The notes below the pieces were generated by a model, which worked only from the letters and a program-made list of their open reading frames with translations, was not told the origin of the DNA and made no database searches. From positions 27,334-91,333 of the forward strand of contig NZ_NHOY01000122.1 in assembly GCF_002252755.1 (NCBI RefSeq): a stretch of DNA of 64,000 nucleotides. Reading direction: 5' to 3'. Below are positions 47,073 to 56,127 of this stretch, piece after piece. Every line of letters starts with the position of its first letter. Within the stretch, counting starts at the first letter, position 1. Source of the DNA: Halorubrum sp. Hd13 (lineage in GTDB: Archaea; Halobacteriota; Halobacteria; Halobacteriales; Haloferacaceae). A program made the translations under genes and the position numbers.

Positions 47073-47337
47073 ATGTTGTCCGCGGACGGTTGCGATTCAG
47101 CCGCGAAGCGGCCACATTTCGTCTCGTCCCGGGGAGCGTCGACGGCGTTGACGAGCTCCGCTCGTCAGCCCATCAGACGCGGTCTGATGACGTCGACGAG
47201 GCCCCGGCGGCGAGTGCCCGCTGTGTCCGCACCAGCGAGTTGCTCGTACTTCCCGCGGTTCGCCCTTAACCGCTTCGCTACGGCGTTCGCGTGGGTTGGC
47301 GTGGCACGCGAGAACGCGGCCGCGTCGTCATAACCCT
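47073..47337 (-). promoter_or_regulatory. Upstream region of rpl15e with two hairpins
   Basis: No gene is seen. A possible promoter (minus strand GCGGTTAAGGGCG) lies near 47265-47277. Between it and the ATG are two hairpins: GACGAG/CTCGTC (47150-47155 with 47161-47166) and the perfect repeat CATCAGACGCGGTCTGATG (47171-47189). If transcribed, they would form a structured leader, possibly regulatory. Confidence 0.4.
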
Positions 47338-47400
47338 GAGCGATCGATGGGGCGCTCACCGACGCGGAGCGATCGATGGGGCGCTCACCGACGCGGAGCG
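47338..47400. repeat. 29-bp tandem repeat
   Basis: Two perfect 29-bp copies (47338-47366, 47367-47395, starting GAGCGATCGATGGGGCGCTC) plus five bases of a third, located between rpl15e and the stop of the TetR gene. Copy number is likely to vary. Confidence 0.8.
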
Positions 47401-47402
47401 GG

Positions 47403-48020
47403 TCACGCGTCGACGAACAGCCCGTCGACGACCGTCTCGATCAGCGCGTCCTCGACGCGCTCGTAGGCGGCGTCGCTGTCGGCGCCGATCGGCGCGTTCC
47501 GCGAGCGCGCGGTGAACACGAGCGAGACGAACAGCTCGTCGATCAGCTGCGGGTCGTCGTATCGGAACGCGTCGAGATCGGCCAATCGGCCGGCGAACGG
47601 CAGCCCCGAGTCGTACGCCGCCGACTCGATCCCCCCATCCTCGCCCTCGGCGTCGGCGATCCGGTCCTGTAGCTCGCGGAGCTCCCCGTCGACGATGAGC
47701 GAGGAGATGAGGGGGTTCGACCGCACCTCCGCGAGCGTGGTCTTCAGGAGGACCCGCACCTCCTCGCGGGGCGTGTCCACCGCCGCGACCGCCTCCGCGA
47801 TCGACGCCTCCAACTCCTCGCGCTCCGCGACGAGCACCTCGACGTACAGCGCCTCCTTGGAGTCGTAGAAGCGGTAGAACGTGCTCGTACCGATGTCGAC
47901 CGCCTCGGTCACGTCCTTGATCCGCGTGCGCTCGAATCCGAAGCGCTCGAACAGCTCTCGGCCCGCCGCCACGAGTTCCGCTCGAATGCGCTCGCGCTCC
48001 TCGTCGGAGAACCCGCTCAT
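47403..48020 (-). CDS. TetR/AcrR family transcription regulator
   Basis: A 205-residue regulator. The N-terminal helix-turn-helix (RIKDVTEAVDIGTSTFYRFY followed by DSKEALYVEVL) is the classic TetR domain; residues 60-205 are the helical ligand-binding and dimer domain. It is divergent from a COG1361 protein and an MMPL exporter, the usual arrangement for a repressor of an efflux operon. A repeat TACGAATC-N19-GATTCGTA in the shared region is a possible operator. Confidence 0.92.
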   Translation of the reverse strand: MSGFSDEERERIRAELVAAGRELFERFGFERTRIKDVTEAVDIGTSTFYRFYDSKEALYVEVLVAEREELEASIAEAVAAVDTPREEVRVLLKTTLAEVRSNPLISSLIVDGELRELQDRIADAEGEDGGIESAAYDSGLPFAGRLADLDAFRYDDPQLIDELFVSLVFTARSRNAPIGADSDAAYERVEDALIETVVDGLFVDA

Positions 48021-48076
48021 CGCTCGTCCTCGTGGCCGTGGACGCCGACCGATCTATGTGCGCTCATATCCGTCGA

Positions 48077-48111
48077 TACGAATCCAAAAACAAAGACGTT
48101 ATTGATTCGTA
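48077..48111. promoter_or_regulatory. Possible TetR operator
   Basis: Perfect 8-bp inverted arms TACGAATC (48077-48084) and GATTCGTA (48104-48111) with a 19-base AT-rich spacer lie about 57 bases before the TetR start, between it and the divergent exporter operon. Confidence 0.4.
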
Positions 48112-48266
48112 GGTTCACGATCAGACGTGAAACGCGCGGCTGCGACGCCCGGCCCGGTTCGACGCGATCGGCCGAAGCGGACTCGTGACCCCGGCTCGAC
48201 GCCGGATCCGGGCCGCCCGGCCCCCGACGCGGGGCCGCGGGACGCCGCCGCGACGTTCGATTCAGC

Positions 48267-49961
48267 ATGAGACGCAACACAGTTCTCGTCGTGATCGTGG
48301 TACTGGCGCTTGTAACGAGCGGGACGGCCGGGTTCGCCGTGGGGGCGACGCCGACCGGGGAGGCGAGCGCGGCGAGCCTCGACGCGGACGCGGCGGTCGC
48401 GACGCCGAGCGCCGGCGCCGCGACCGGCGGGACGACGCCCTTCCAGACGGGAGGCGGGCTCGTCCGAGGCTCGCCCGAGCTGAGCGTGACGACCCCGAGC
48501 GCGACCCTCACTCCAGGGCGGACGAACGAGCTCACCCTGCAGATATCGAACGACGGCGACATGGACGTCGGTACCGCCCAGACGCGCGGAATCGTCACCA
48601 CCGCGCGAAACGTCCGCGTGACCGCCGACGCCGGCGGCACTCCCCTCGACGTCGAGACCGGCACCCTCGCGATCGGCTCGGTCACCGAGAACCGGCCGGG
48701 CGAGGCGACCGTCGCGGTGAACGTCCCCGAGGACGTCGAGCAGGGGAGTTACGAGCTCGACGTCGAGCTGGAGTACTCGTACACCTACCAGCAGTCCGGC
48801 GGCGTCACCATCGACCGCGAGGAGACCGTCGACGCCGAGGTCGACGTCCGCATCTCAGACGACGCCCGCTTCGAGGTCGTGAACGTCACGACCGACGCCC
48901 GGATCGGGGGCGAGGGAACCCTCGAAGCCGAGATCGAGAACGTCGGCGCCGACGTCGCCCGCGACGCGACCGTCGCCTTCGAGTCCGCGAGCGGCGGCCT
49001 CGCGTTCGGCGAACGCGCCAGCGACGCCGCCCGGATCGACGAGCTGGCGCCCGGCGAGACGACGACCGTGCGGTACGATATCGGGTTCGCACCGGGCGCG
49101 CCCGTCCGCGAGTACGCGCTGAGCGGGACCGTCACGTTCGAAACGAGCCAGGGCCTCCAGCGCGTCGACGAGAGCGTCTCCGCCGGCGTGGTCCCCAGGC
49201 CCGAACAGCGCTTCTCGGTCACCGGCGTCGAGTCCGACCTGCACGTCGGCGAGGAGGGCGAGATCACCGGCACCGTGACGAACGAGGGGCCGGACGAGGC
49301 ACGCAACGTGGTGATTCAGTTCGCCGAGCAGTCCCAGAACGTGATCCCCATCGAGCGCAGCGTCGCGGTCGGCACGCTGGCGCCGGGCGAGTCCGGCGAG
49401 TTCCGGCTCCCGGTCGAGATCGGCGAGGAGGCGAAGGCGATCGACCGGACGGCCGACATCGCGGTCCGGTACCGCAACGCCGAGTTCGAGACCCGCGCGT
49501 ACCAGGACGTCGAGCTGCTCTACGAGGTGCAGCCGGAGCGGGACCAGTTCCTCGTGGAAGTCGACGACCGCGAGATCGAGGCGGGCGGACAGCGCGCCCT
49601 CGAGGTGACGCTGACGAACAACCTCGACGAGCCGGTCCGGGACGTCGAGGCGCGGCTGTTCGCCGACTCCCCCCTCGACAGCGGCAACGACGAGGGGTTC
49701 GTCTCCGAGCTCGCGCCCGGCGAGTCGACGACCCTCACCTTCGACCTGTCGGCGGCGGGCTCGGGCACGGCGAAGACGTACCCGATATCGTTCGACTTCC
49801 GCTACGACGACGCGGACGGTAACAGCCAACTGTCGGACACGACCCGGGTGCCGATAACCGTCGTGGAGGGCGAGGGCGGGTTCCCCGTGGGGCTCGGTCT
49901 CGTCGCCCTCGTCGCGGTGGTCGTGATCGGAGCCGGCGCGTACGTGCTCCAGAGGGAATAG
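48267..49961 (+). CDS. COG1361-type secreted/membrane-anchored protein (exporter accessory)
   Basis: A 564-residue protein with an N-terminal signal peptide (VLVVIVVLALVTSGTAGFAV), four or five Ig-like/CARDB-type beta repeats (for example GTLEAEIENVGADVARDATV and GEITGTVTNEGPDEARNVVI) and a C-terminal transmembrane helix (GLGLVALVAVVVIGAGAYVL) with a short basic end. It should be exposed outside the cell and anchored in the membrane. COG1361 proteins commonly precede MMPL/RND exporters in haloarchaea, perhaps as adaptor domains. The exporter gene begins at the base after its stop. Confidence 0.85.
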   Translation: MRRNTVLVVIVVLALVTSGTAGFAVGATPTGEASAASLDADAAVATPSAGAATGGTTPFQTGGGLVRGSPELSVTTPSATLTPGRTNELTLQISNDGDMDVGTAQTRGIVTTARNVRVTADAGGTPLDVETGTLAIGSVTENRPGEATVAVNVPEDVEQGSYELDVELEYSYTYQQSGGVTIDREETVDAEVDVRISDDARFEVVNVTTDARIGGEGTLEAEIENVGADVARDATVAFESASGGLAFGERASDAARIDELAPGETTTVRYDIGFAPGAPVREYALSGTVTFETSQGLQRVDESVSAGVVPRPEQRFSVTGVESDLHVGEEGEITGTVTNEGPDEARNVVIQFAEQSQNVIPIERSVAVGTLAPGESGEFRLPVEIGEEAKAIDRTADIAVRYRNAEFETRAYQDVELLYEVQPERDQFLVEVDDREIEAGGQRALEVTLTNNLDEPVRDVEARLFADSPLDSGNDEGFVSELAPGESTTLTFDLSAAGSGTAKTYPISFDFRYDDADGNSQLSDTTRVPITVVEGEGGFPVGLGLVALVAVVVIGAGAYVLQRE

Positions 49962-52430
49962 ATGGGTCGAGCGGGCCAGTGGGTCGAGGCGAACGTCGAG
50001 CGGCTCAACGAGCTGATCGTCACGCGACCGCGGGCCGTCATCGCGCTGTTCCTCGTGGCGACGGCCGTCTTCGCCGGCGGGATGACCGCCGTCGAGACGC
50101 AGACCGACGCCACTGAGGGGTTCTCCGAGGACCTCCCGGAGCAGGAGGCGCTGGACGCGATCGAGACCGAGTTCGAGGACCCGTTCGCGACCGACGAGGA
50201 GACCACGCAGCTGATCCACGACGGGACGAACGTCCTCGACCGCGAGGAGCTGCTCACGATGCTCCGGCTGTTAGAGCGGCTCGACGAGCGGGAGGACCTG
50301 CGCGTGGCGTCCGCGAACGGCCCCGCGACGGTCGTCGCGCAGACGCTCGACCCGACGGCGCGGACGCCGGCGGCCCAGCGGCGCGCGGTCGAGTCGGCGA
50401 CCGACGCGGAGGTCCGGCGGGCGATCCGGCGGGCGAGCGAGAGCGAGCGGTTTTCGGCCGTCGTCTCGGACGACTTCAACCCGAACTCGGCGTCGGCGTC
50501 GACGACGGTGACGGTGATCTCCCACGACGTCCCGAGCGGCTTCGACGACCTGCAGGGGCTTCAGACGGACGTCCGCGCGCTCGCCGACGACAGCCCGGCC
50601 GACGTCCGCGTGTTCGGCTCCGGGATCATCAACGCCGAGACGGGGCAGATCATCGGCGACTCGCTGCTCATCGTCATGCCCATCGTCGTGGTCCTGCTGT
50701 TGGGCTTCCTCGTCGTCGCCTACCGGGACCCGATCGATCTCGCGCTCGGGCTGTTCGCGCTGTTGATGACGCTGATCTGGACCTTCGGATTCCTGGGCTT
50801 CTCCGGGATACCGTTCGACCAACAGCAGATCGCGGTGCCGGTGTTGCTGCTGGCGGTCGGCGTCGACTTCGGGATCCACTTCGTCAACCGCTACCGCGAG
50901 GAGACGGTGCAGGGGTACGACGCCGTCCCCGCGATGCGGATCGCGGCGAACCAGCTGGCGATCGCCTTCGTCATCGTCACCGTCACCGCGGTGTTCGGGT
51001 TCGGCGCGAACGTCGTCTCCGACCTCGACCCGATCCGGAACCTCGGGGTCGTCTCGGCGGTCGGGATCGTGTTCACCTTCCTGATCTTCGGGCTGTTCCT
51101 CCCGGCGGCGAAGCTGGAGATCGACCGGCTCCGCGAGCGCTACGGCGTCCCGGAGTTCGGGTCGACGCCGATCGCCTCGGAGGAGTCGGCGCTCGGCCGG
51201 TTGCTGTCCGTCTCCGTGACGGTCGGCGAGCGCGCGCCCGCGGTGTTCATCGCGGTCCTCCTCGTCGCCTCCGCGGGGCTCGGCGCGTACGGCGCGGGCA
51301 TCGACACGACGTTCGAACAGGAGGACTTCCTCCCGCCGGAGGAGGAAGCGGGGTACGTGGAGTACATCCCGGAGCCGTTCGCCCCCGGCGATTACACCGT
51401 GACGGAGACGCTGAACCTGCTCGAGGACAACTTCGCGGCGAGCCAGGACGCGTCGATAACGATATTTGTAGAGGGGTCGTTACGCGAGGACCACGCGTTA
51501 GAGGCCCTCGCAGAGCCCAACGACGATCCCCCGGGGACGCTCGCCGTCGGGCCGAACGGCGGGGCCGAGACGACGAGCATCCTGACGGTGATACGGTCGC
51601 ACGCGCGGTCCGACGAGGAGTTCGCGGCGTTGGTCGCGCGCAACGACAGGGACGGAAACGGGATACCCGACCGGAATCTCGAACGCATCTACGAGGAGCT
51701 GTTCGACTCGCCCGCCGGGGACCGGGCGTCGCGGTATCTCACCGACGACCGCCGGGGGGCACAGATCGAGTACACCGTCGAGAGCGGCGCGACGCAGAGT
51801 GAGATCGCCGCCGACGCGAGCGAACAGGCGGACCGGTTCCGCTACACCGCGACCGCGACCGGCCAGATCGTCGTCTTCGACGCGATCACGGGGATCATCT
51901 TCGAGTCGGCGATTCAGGGCCTCGTCCTCGCCGTGGTGTTGACCGGCGTGTTCCTCGTGATCACCTACGGGGTCTTAGAGGGGATGCCCCTGCTCGGGAT
52001 CGTGAACGTGTTCCCGATCGTGATCGCCGTCGCCTCGTTGGTGGGAACGATGCGGCTGCTCGGGCTGCCGCTCAACGCCCTGACCGCGACGATCCTCTCT
52101 ATCGCGATCGGGATCGGGATCGCCTACTCCGTCCACATCACCGCCCGGTTCATCGACGAGTTCAAGCAGAACGACGACGTCGCGGCCTCGCTCCGCACGA
52201 CGCTGACCGGGACCGGCGGCGCGCTCACGGGTAGCATGCTCACGACGGCGCTCGGTACGGGCGCTCTCGCGCTCGCCATCACGCCCGTGCTCGGCGACTT
52301 CGGGCTGTTGATCGCGTTGAGCGTCGTCTACTCGTTCGTGCTCTCGGTGGTCGCGCTGCCGCCGGCGCTGTTCCTGTGGGACGACTATCAGAACGGCGGC
52401 TCGGTCGTCGGCCGCGCCCGCGACGCCTAA
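49962..52430 (+). CDS. MMPL/RND family exporter
   Basis: An 822-residue transporter with a first transmembrane helix near residue 25 (RAVIALFLVATAVFAGGMTA), an extracellular loop, a block of five helices near 220-370, a second single helix near 420 and loop, and a second block near 640-810. This two-fold MMPL pattern includes VDFGIHFVNRYREE and GIGIAYSVHITARFIDEF, which hold the acidic and charged residues of the proton relay. It probably exports lipids or hydrophobic compounds using the ion gradient. The TetR gene upstream is its likely regulator. Confidence 0.9.
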   Translation: MGRAGQWVEANVERLNELIVTRPRAVIALFLVATAVFAGGMTAVETQTDATEGFSEDLPEQEALDAIETEFEDPFATDEETTQLIHDGTNVLDREELLTMLRLLERLDEREDLRVASANGPATVVAQTLDPTARTPAAQRRAVESATDAEVRRAIRRASESERFSAVVSDDFNPNSASASTTVTVISHDVPSGFDDLQGLQTDVRALADDSPADVRVFGSGIINAETGQIIGDSLLIVMPIVVVLLLGFLVVAYRDPIDLALGLFALLMTLIWTFGFLGFSGIPFDQQQIAVPVLLLAVGVDFGIHFVNRYREETVQGYDAVPAMRIAANQLAIAFVIVTVTAVFGFGANVVSDLDPIRNLGVVSAVGIVFTFLIFGLFLPAAKLEIDRLRERYGVPEFGSTPIASEESALGRLLSVSVTVGERAPAVFIAVLLVASAGLGAYGAGIDTTFEQEDFLPPEEEAGYVEYIPEPFAPGDYTVTETLNLLEDNFAASQDASITIFVEGSLREDHALEALAEPNDDPPGTLAVGPNGGAETTSILTVIRSHARSDEEFAALVARNDRDGNGIPDRNLERIYEELFDSPAGDRASRYLTDDRRGAQIEYTVESGATQSEIAADASEQADRFRYTATATGQIVVFDAITGIIFESAIQGLVLAVVLTGVFLVITYGVLEGMPLLGIVNVFPIVIAVASLVGTMRLLGLPLNALTATILSIAIGIGIAYSVHITARFIDEFKQNDDVAASLRTTLTGTGGALTGSMLTTALGTGALALAITPVLGDFGLLIALSVVYSFVLSVVALPPALFLWDDYQNGGSVVGRARDA

Positions 52431-52849
52431 GGGTCGACCCCGAGAGCGGTTCGCCGTCGCGCCGCCCGCGCCGTTCGTGCGCCGGGAGCGCCCACCTGCA
52501 AGAAGGTCAAGCCCGCGGAGGCCGTACAAGTTCCCCGGCGCGGTCGAACGCGGGGCGAGAGCGCAACCTCTCGTTGCGGCCGGCTGAAAGCCGCCGGCGA
52601 CTCCTGCGACTTCGGGTAGGGGGTCGTACCCGACCGCGTCGCGTTCCCCCGACGCTCCGAGCGGTTACCCCGGCGTCGGCTCGCCGCGGGTCGACCCGCG
52701 GAGGCACACGCCGCGCTCGCGCGGCCCGCGATCAGACCGATCGACGGCGACGACCGCGAATCGACCGAACCGCGACGCCGCCCGGACGATATTCCCGAGA
52801 GAGTCCTCGAATAAGAACGCTCTTACTAATCCGGAGTGGACGGAACGAT
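52431..52849. ncRNA. Gene-free stretch with serial hairpins, possible structured RNA
   Basis: No convincing protein gene on either strand. Several hairpins follow one another: GCGCCGGG/CCCGGCGC (52479-52486 with 52534-52541) enclosing ACCT/AGGT, then CGAGAG/CTCTCG, TCGGGTA/TACCCGA (52612-52618 with 52627-52633), and the palindrome CCGCGGGTCGACCCGCGG (52684-52701). I checked from memory for RNase P and SRP RNA signatures and did not find them. In a GC-rich genome some pairing is expected by chance. Confidence 0.3.
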
Positions 52850-53044
52850 ATGCCCAAGATAAGCGTCGAGATCCCGGGCGAACTGCTCGAGGACCTCGAC
52901 GAGCACGTCGGCGACGACGGGAAGTTCGTGAACCGCAGCGACGCCGTCAGAGCGTCGATCCGGAAGACGCTCGATCTGCTCGACGAGATCGACGCGCGCC
53001 ACGACCGACTCGAAGCCGCGAGCGACGAGGCGAGCGATGAGTAG
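52850..53044 (+). CDS. Ribbon-helix-helix (CopG/Arc-type) DNA-binding protein
   Basis: A 64-residue protein: MPKISVEIPGELLEDLDEHV gives the N-terminal strand and first helix, and GKFVNRSDAVRASIRKTLDL the second. This is the standard RHH fold, which binds DNA as a dimer through the strand. Its last codons overlap the transporter start (ATGAGTAG) by 8 bp, so it is coupled to, and may regulate, the queuosine-precursor transporter. Confidence 0.88.
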   Translation: MPKISVEIPGELLEDLDEHVGDDGKFVNRSDAVRASIRKTLDLLDEIDARHDRLEAASDEASDE

Positions 53045-53762
53045 CCGGACGCGGGGCGCCACCGGGACCGGCGGCCCCTTCGCGGTCGACCCCTTCGACC
53101 GCGCCGCGCTGGCCGCGGTCGGCCTGATCACCCTGTTCGTCGTCGCGCTCGCGACCGCGCAGCTCACGGCCGCGAAGGTGATCGCGCTCCCGCTCCCGGT
53201 CGCGCTCCCGGTCGTCGGCCCCGAGATCACCCTTCCGGGCGCCGCGCTCGCGTACGCGCTGACGTTCCTCGCGTCCGACTGCTACGCCGAGCTGTACGGC
53301 CGCCGCGCGACGCAGGTGGTCGTCAACGTCGCGTTCCTCGCGAACTTCCTCGTGCTCGCCTTGGTCTGGTCGACGCTCGCCGCCCCGGGCGTGAACCCCG
53401 AGGTCTCGGCCGCGTTCGAGACCGCGCTCGCCCCGGCGACCGGGGTCGTCGCCGGTAGCCTGCTCGCGTACGTGGTGAGCCAGAACTGGGACGTGTTCGT
53501 CTTCCACGCGATCCGCGACCGCACCGGTCCCGACATGCTGTGGCTGCGCAACGTCGCCTCGACCGCGACGAGTCAGGCGCTCGACACCGCCATCTTCGTG
53601 AGCGTCGCGTTCTACGCGGCGCCGATCCTGCTCGGCACCGGCGAGCCGTTCGACCCGTCGCTCCTCCTCGCGCTCGGACTCGGCCAGTACCTCCTCAAAC
53701 TCGCGATCGCCGTCCTCGACACCCCGATCGTCTACCTCGTCGTGGGCGCCGTTCGGGAGTAA
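53037..53762 (+). CDS. yhhQ: Queuosine-precursor (VUT family) transporter
   Basis: A 241-residue membrane protein of the YhhQ/VUT family with six predicted helices. TAQLTAAKVIALPLPVALPV, LTFLASDCYAELYGRRATQV, the SQNWDVFVFHAIRDRTG motif and RNVASTATSQALDTAIFVSV are characteristic. It imports precursors of 7-deazaguanine modifications (archaeosine in archaea), by analogy with bacterial queuosine salvage. It is cotranscribed with the RHH regulator. Confidence 0.88.
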   Translation: MSSRTRGATGTGGPFAVDPFDRAALAAVGLITLFVVALATAQLTAAKVIALPLPVALPVVGPEITLPGAALAYALTFLASDCYAELYGRRATQVVVNVAFLANFLVLALVWSTLAAPGVNPEVSAAFETALAPATGVVAGSLLAYVVSQNWDVFVFHAIRDRTGPDMLWLRNVASTATSQALDTAIFVSVAFYAAPILLGTGEPFDPSLLLALGLGQYLLKLAIAVLDTPIVYLVVGAVRE

Positions 53763-53784
53763 CCCCCCTCCGGTTACTCGCCGG

Positions 53785-54837
53785 TCAGTCGCTCCCGACG
53801 GCCAGCGCCCGCGCGGCTCGCCCGGGCAGGGTCGCCGACGCGCGCTCGAAGGAGTCGCCGGCGTCGCCGGTGCGATACAGTCCCTCGTCGTGCAGCGCCC
53901 AGATCTCTCCGGACTCCCGCCCGCTCGCGAGGACCGCTCGGTAGGTGCCCTCGCCGGTGGGGATCCCCCGGTCGTCGAGCCGCTCGAGGCGGGGCCCCGA
54001 GGCGGAGTCGACGCCCGGAGTCCGGCGATACAGGTACGCCTCGCCGCGGCGGTGCGCCGCGCCCGCGCCCGACGCCGCGCTCACGAGGACGGTCTCCGGG
54101 TCGCCGGGGTCGACGGCGATCCCCCACACGTAGCCGTGGGCGAGCCCAGCGTCGACGGCGCGCCACGTCTGCCCCCGATCGCGGCTCTCCGCGAACCCGT
54201 CGCCCGCGGCCGCGTAGACCCGGTCGGGCGCGTCCGGGTGCGTCGCGAGCGCGTGGTTGTCGCGCCGGGAGCCCTCGGGCCGGTCGATCCACGTCTCCCC
54301 GCCGTCCGGCGTGACGAGGAGCGCGCCCGCCTCGACGCCCACGAACCACCGCTCCGGGTCCGCCGGGCAGGGCTCGATCCACCGGACGTGGTGGGTGTCC
54401 GGACGCGGCGGGAACGACCACTCGGACGCCGACGGGACGTCGGTCAGTCCCGCTATCGGCTCGACCGTCTCCCCGCCGTCGGTCGAGCGGTAGACCCGCG
54501 AGGGCTCCGTTCCGATCCAGACGACCGAGGGGTCGTGCGGGCTCGCCGCGACCGCGGTGACCGCGTCCGGGCCCGAGCCGCCGGGTCCGAGCGTCTCGGC
54601 GGCGACCCGGTCGAACGTCTCGCCGCCGTCGACGGAGCGGAACAGCCCGGCGTCGAACGTCCCGGCGAACACGCGGGCGCGGGCGGCCGCGGGCCGGGCC
54701 CCGTCGCTCCGCTCGGCGCCGGGAGCGATCAAGAGGCACTCGACCGCGCGGTCCGCCAGCCGCTCGTCGACCGCCCCCGTCTCGGGGTCGACGACTCTGA
54801 GCCCGTCGTCGTAGGCCGCGTAGACGCGTGTGCGCAT
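53785..54837 (-). CDS. BNR/Asp-box beta-propeller protein
   Basis: A 350-residue protein from MRTRVYAAYDDGLRVVDPET. Repeated Asp-box motifs (SVDGGETFDRV, STDGGETVEPI, TPDGGETWIDR, SRDRGQTWRAV, TGDAGDSFERA) show a six- or seven-bladed propeller. No signal peptide is seen, so it should be cytoplasmic. Related proteins are annotated as sialidase-like or photosystem-assembly-like, but no catalytic residues can be assigned. It is convergent with the transporter. Confidence 0.8.
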   Translation of the reverse strand: MRTRVYAAYDDGLRVVDPETGAVDERLADRAVECLLIAPGAERSDGARPAAARARVFAGTFDAGLFRSVDGGETFDRVAAETLGPGGSGPDAVTAVAASPHDPSVVWIGTEPSRVYRSTDGGETVEPIAGLTDVPSASEWSFPPRPDTHHVRWIEPCPADPERWFVGVEAGALLVTPDGGETWIDRPEGSRRDNHALATHPDAPDRVYAAAGDGFAESRDRGQTWRAVDAGLAHGYVWGIAVDPGDPETVLVSAASGAGAAHRRGEAYLYRRTPGVDSASGPRLERLDDRGIPTGEGTYRAVLASGRESGEIWALHDEGLYRTGDAGDSFERASATLPGRAARALAVGSD

Positions 54838-54918
54838 GGTACGGAGTTCGACGCGTCGCGACAAAAGCCTTCGACGGGCGCAAGAGACTTACCCGGCGCT
54901 GCCGTGTGAACGGTAAGC

Positions 54919-55650
54919 ATGGATCTCCGCGTGCAGGGTGACGTTCCCCCCGACCCGTTTCTCGGCGCCGCCGACCTGTTCGAGACCGAGTGCTCGCTGG
55001 CCGACCCCGTCCACGTGAAGGTGCGCGAGGACCCCGACGAGCGGACGTGGGCCGGTCACTACGACGGCTACCACGTCCTCAACGTCTCGAAGCGCGCCGC
55101 CACCAGCGCGATGGCCCGCGAGCTGGCCGTCCACGAGCTCTCGCACATGGCCCGCTACGAGGAGGGCCACGCCTCTCACGTCCAGTCGACCGAGGAGGCG
55201 CTGTACTTGGGCCTCGCCGGGGAGAAAGTGGAGCGCCGCAAGCTCGCGCACTGCTACCAAATCGCGAACCACATGAAAGACATCTACGCCGACGACATCA
55301 CCCTCTCCGTCGCGCCCGCGGACAAGCTCCTCGGCTTCCTGGAGTCCACCCTCGCGGCGGCGGTGGCCGACCGCCCGGCCGTCTCGCGGGACGGCTCGCC
55401 GCCCGTGACGGCCGGCGCCGACCCGGAGATCACCGCGGTCAACGCCGCGTTCGCGCTCGCGCTCATCGAGCGCCACGGCATCGCCGGCCCGGACCACCGG
55501 ATCTACGACCTCGCGCGCGCCGCCGGCAGCGACACCGATTCGGTCGACGTCGACGCGTTCAAGCAGCGGTTCCTCGCGCTCGGTCCCGACCCCACCGAGA
55601 GCGACTACCGCAAGGCGCTCGTCGGCGCCGCGCGGGCGTACGCGGTGTGA
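54919..55650 (+). CDS. DUF5781 family, putative metalloprotease-like protein
   Basis: A 243-residue protein of a haloarchaeal family (DUF5781). The zinc-protease motif HELSH appears in ELAVHELSHMARYEEGHASH, and further acidic residues follow (STEEALYLGLAGEKVERRKL). CYQIANHMKDIYADDITLSV is strongly family-like. Peptidase activity has not been established to my knowledge. It diverges from the propeller gene across an 80-base gap. Confidence 0.8.
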   Translation: MDLRVQGDVPPDPFLGAADLFETECSLADPVHVKVREDPDERTWAGHYDGYHVLNVSKRAATSAMARELAVHELSHMARYEEGHASHVQSTEEALYLGLAGEKVERRKLAHCYQIANHMKDIYADDITLSVAPADKLLGFLESTLAAAVADRPAVSRDGSPPVTAGADPEITAVNAAFALALIERHGIAGPDHRIYDLARAAGSDTDSVDVDAFKQRFLALGPDPTESDYRKALVGAARAYAV

Positions 55651-56127
55651 GAGCGCGGGGAAGGGTTGAGGGCGACGGTTCAAACGGGGTACGAGCGACT
55701 GGGGACGATCATTTATAAATGAACAGTGCGGTCGGCGCGTGCCTGCGAGGCCGCCTCGCGGCCGAGGAGCACGCGCGAGGGAGTCGCTGGCGCCGTCGGC
55801 GCCAGCGACGAGGCTGGGGAGGCGCGAGGTGCGGTTGCGGTGCGGTCGGGTGGGACTCAAAGGGGCAGCCGTGAGGGGCGCGGAGGCGACGCAAGCACCG
55901 CAGAGAGCGAGTGAAACGAGCGACTGAGGAGCGCAGCGAGCGTCCGCGCCCCTCACGGCTGGGGCTTTGGAGCCGTTCGCCGGAGGTCTGGTTTCAACCG
56001 CGTACGGCCGAGCGGCTGGGACCTCACGGATGTACTACGCGCCGCTGGCGACGACGGTTATTTATAAATCGACACGGTGTCGGCGAATCCTCTCCGCGTC
56101 ACTGACGAAAACGTCCGTATAAACCGC
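55651..56127. repeat. Gene-free, highly structured repeat-like element
   Basis: No gene. The palindrome TCATTTATAAATGA (55709-55722) and a second ATTTATAAAT (56060-56069) bracket about 340 bases of GC-rich sequence with strong hairpins: GTCGCTGGCGCC/GGCGCCAGCGAC (12 bp, loop 3, near 55794) and a 19-bp perfect stem (55866-55884 with 55943-55961, left arm CAGCCGTGAGGGGCGCGGA). The ATTTATAAAT pair could be a target duplication or two TATA boxes. It looks like a dispersed haloarchaeal repeat (MITE-like) or a structured RNA gene. Confidence 0.5.

Noticed and set aside
47165..47359. 64-codon minus-strand frame upstream of rpl15e
   Set aside because: It spans the probable promoter and hairpins, has no conserved features and begins in a tandem repeat.
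48185..49822. 545-codon Arg-rich frame over the COG1361 gene
   Set aside because: Arg/Gly/Pro-rich alternate frame typical of GC-rich DNA; impossible composition for a haloarchaeal protein.
52431..52849. RNase P RNA or SRP RNA gene
   Set aside because: The conserved motifs of these RNAs were not found; only generic hairpins are visible.
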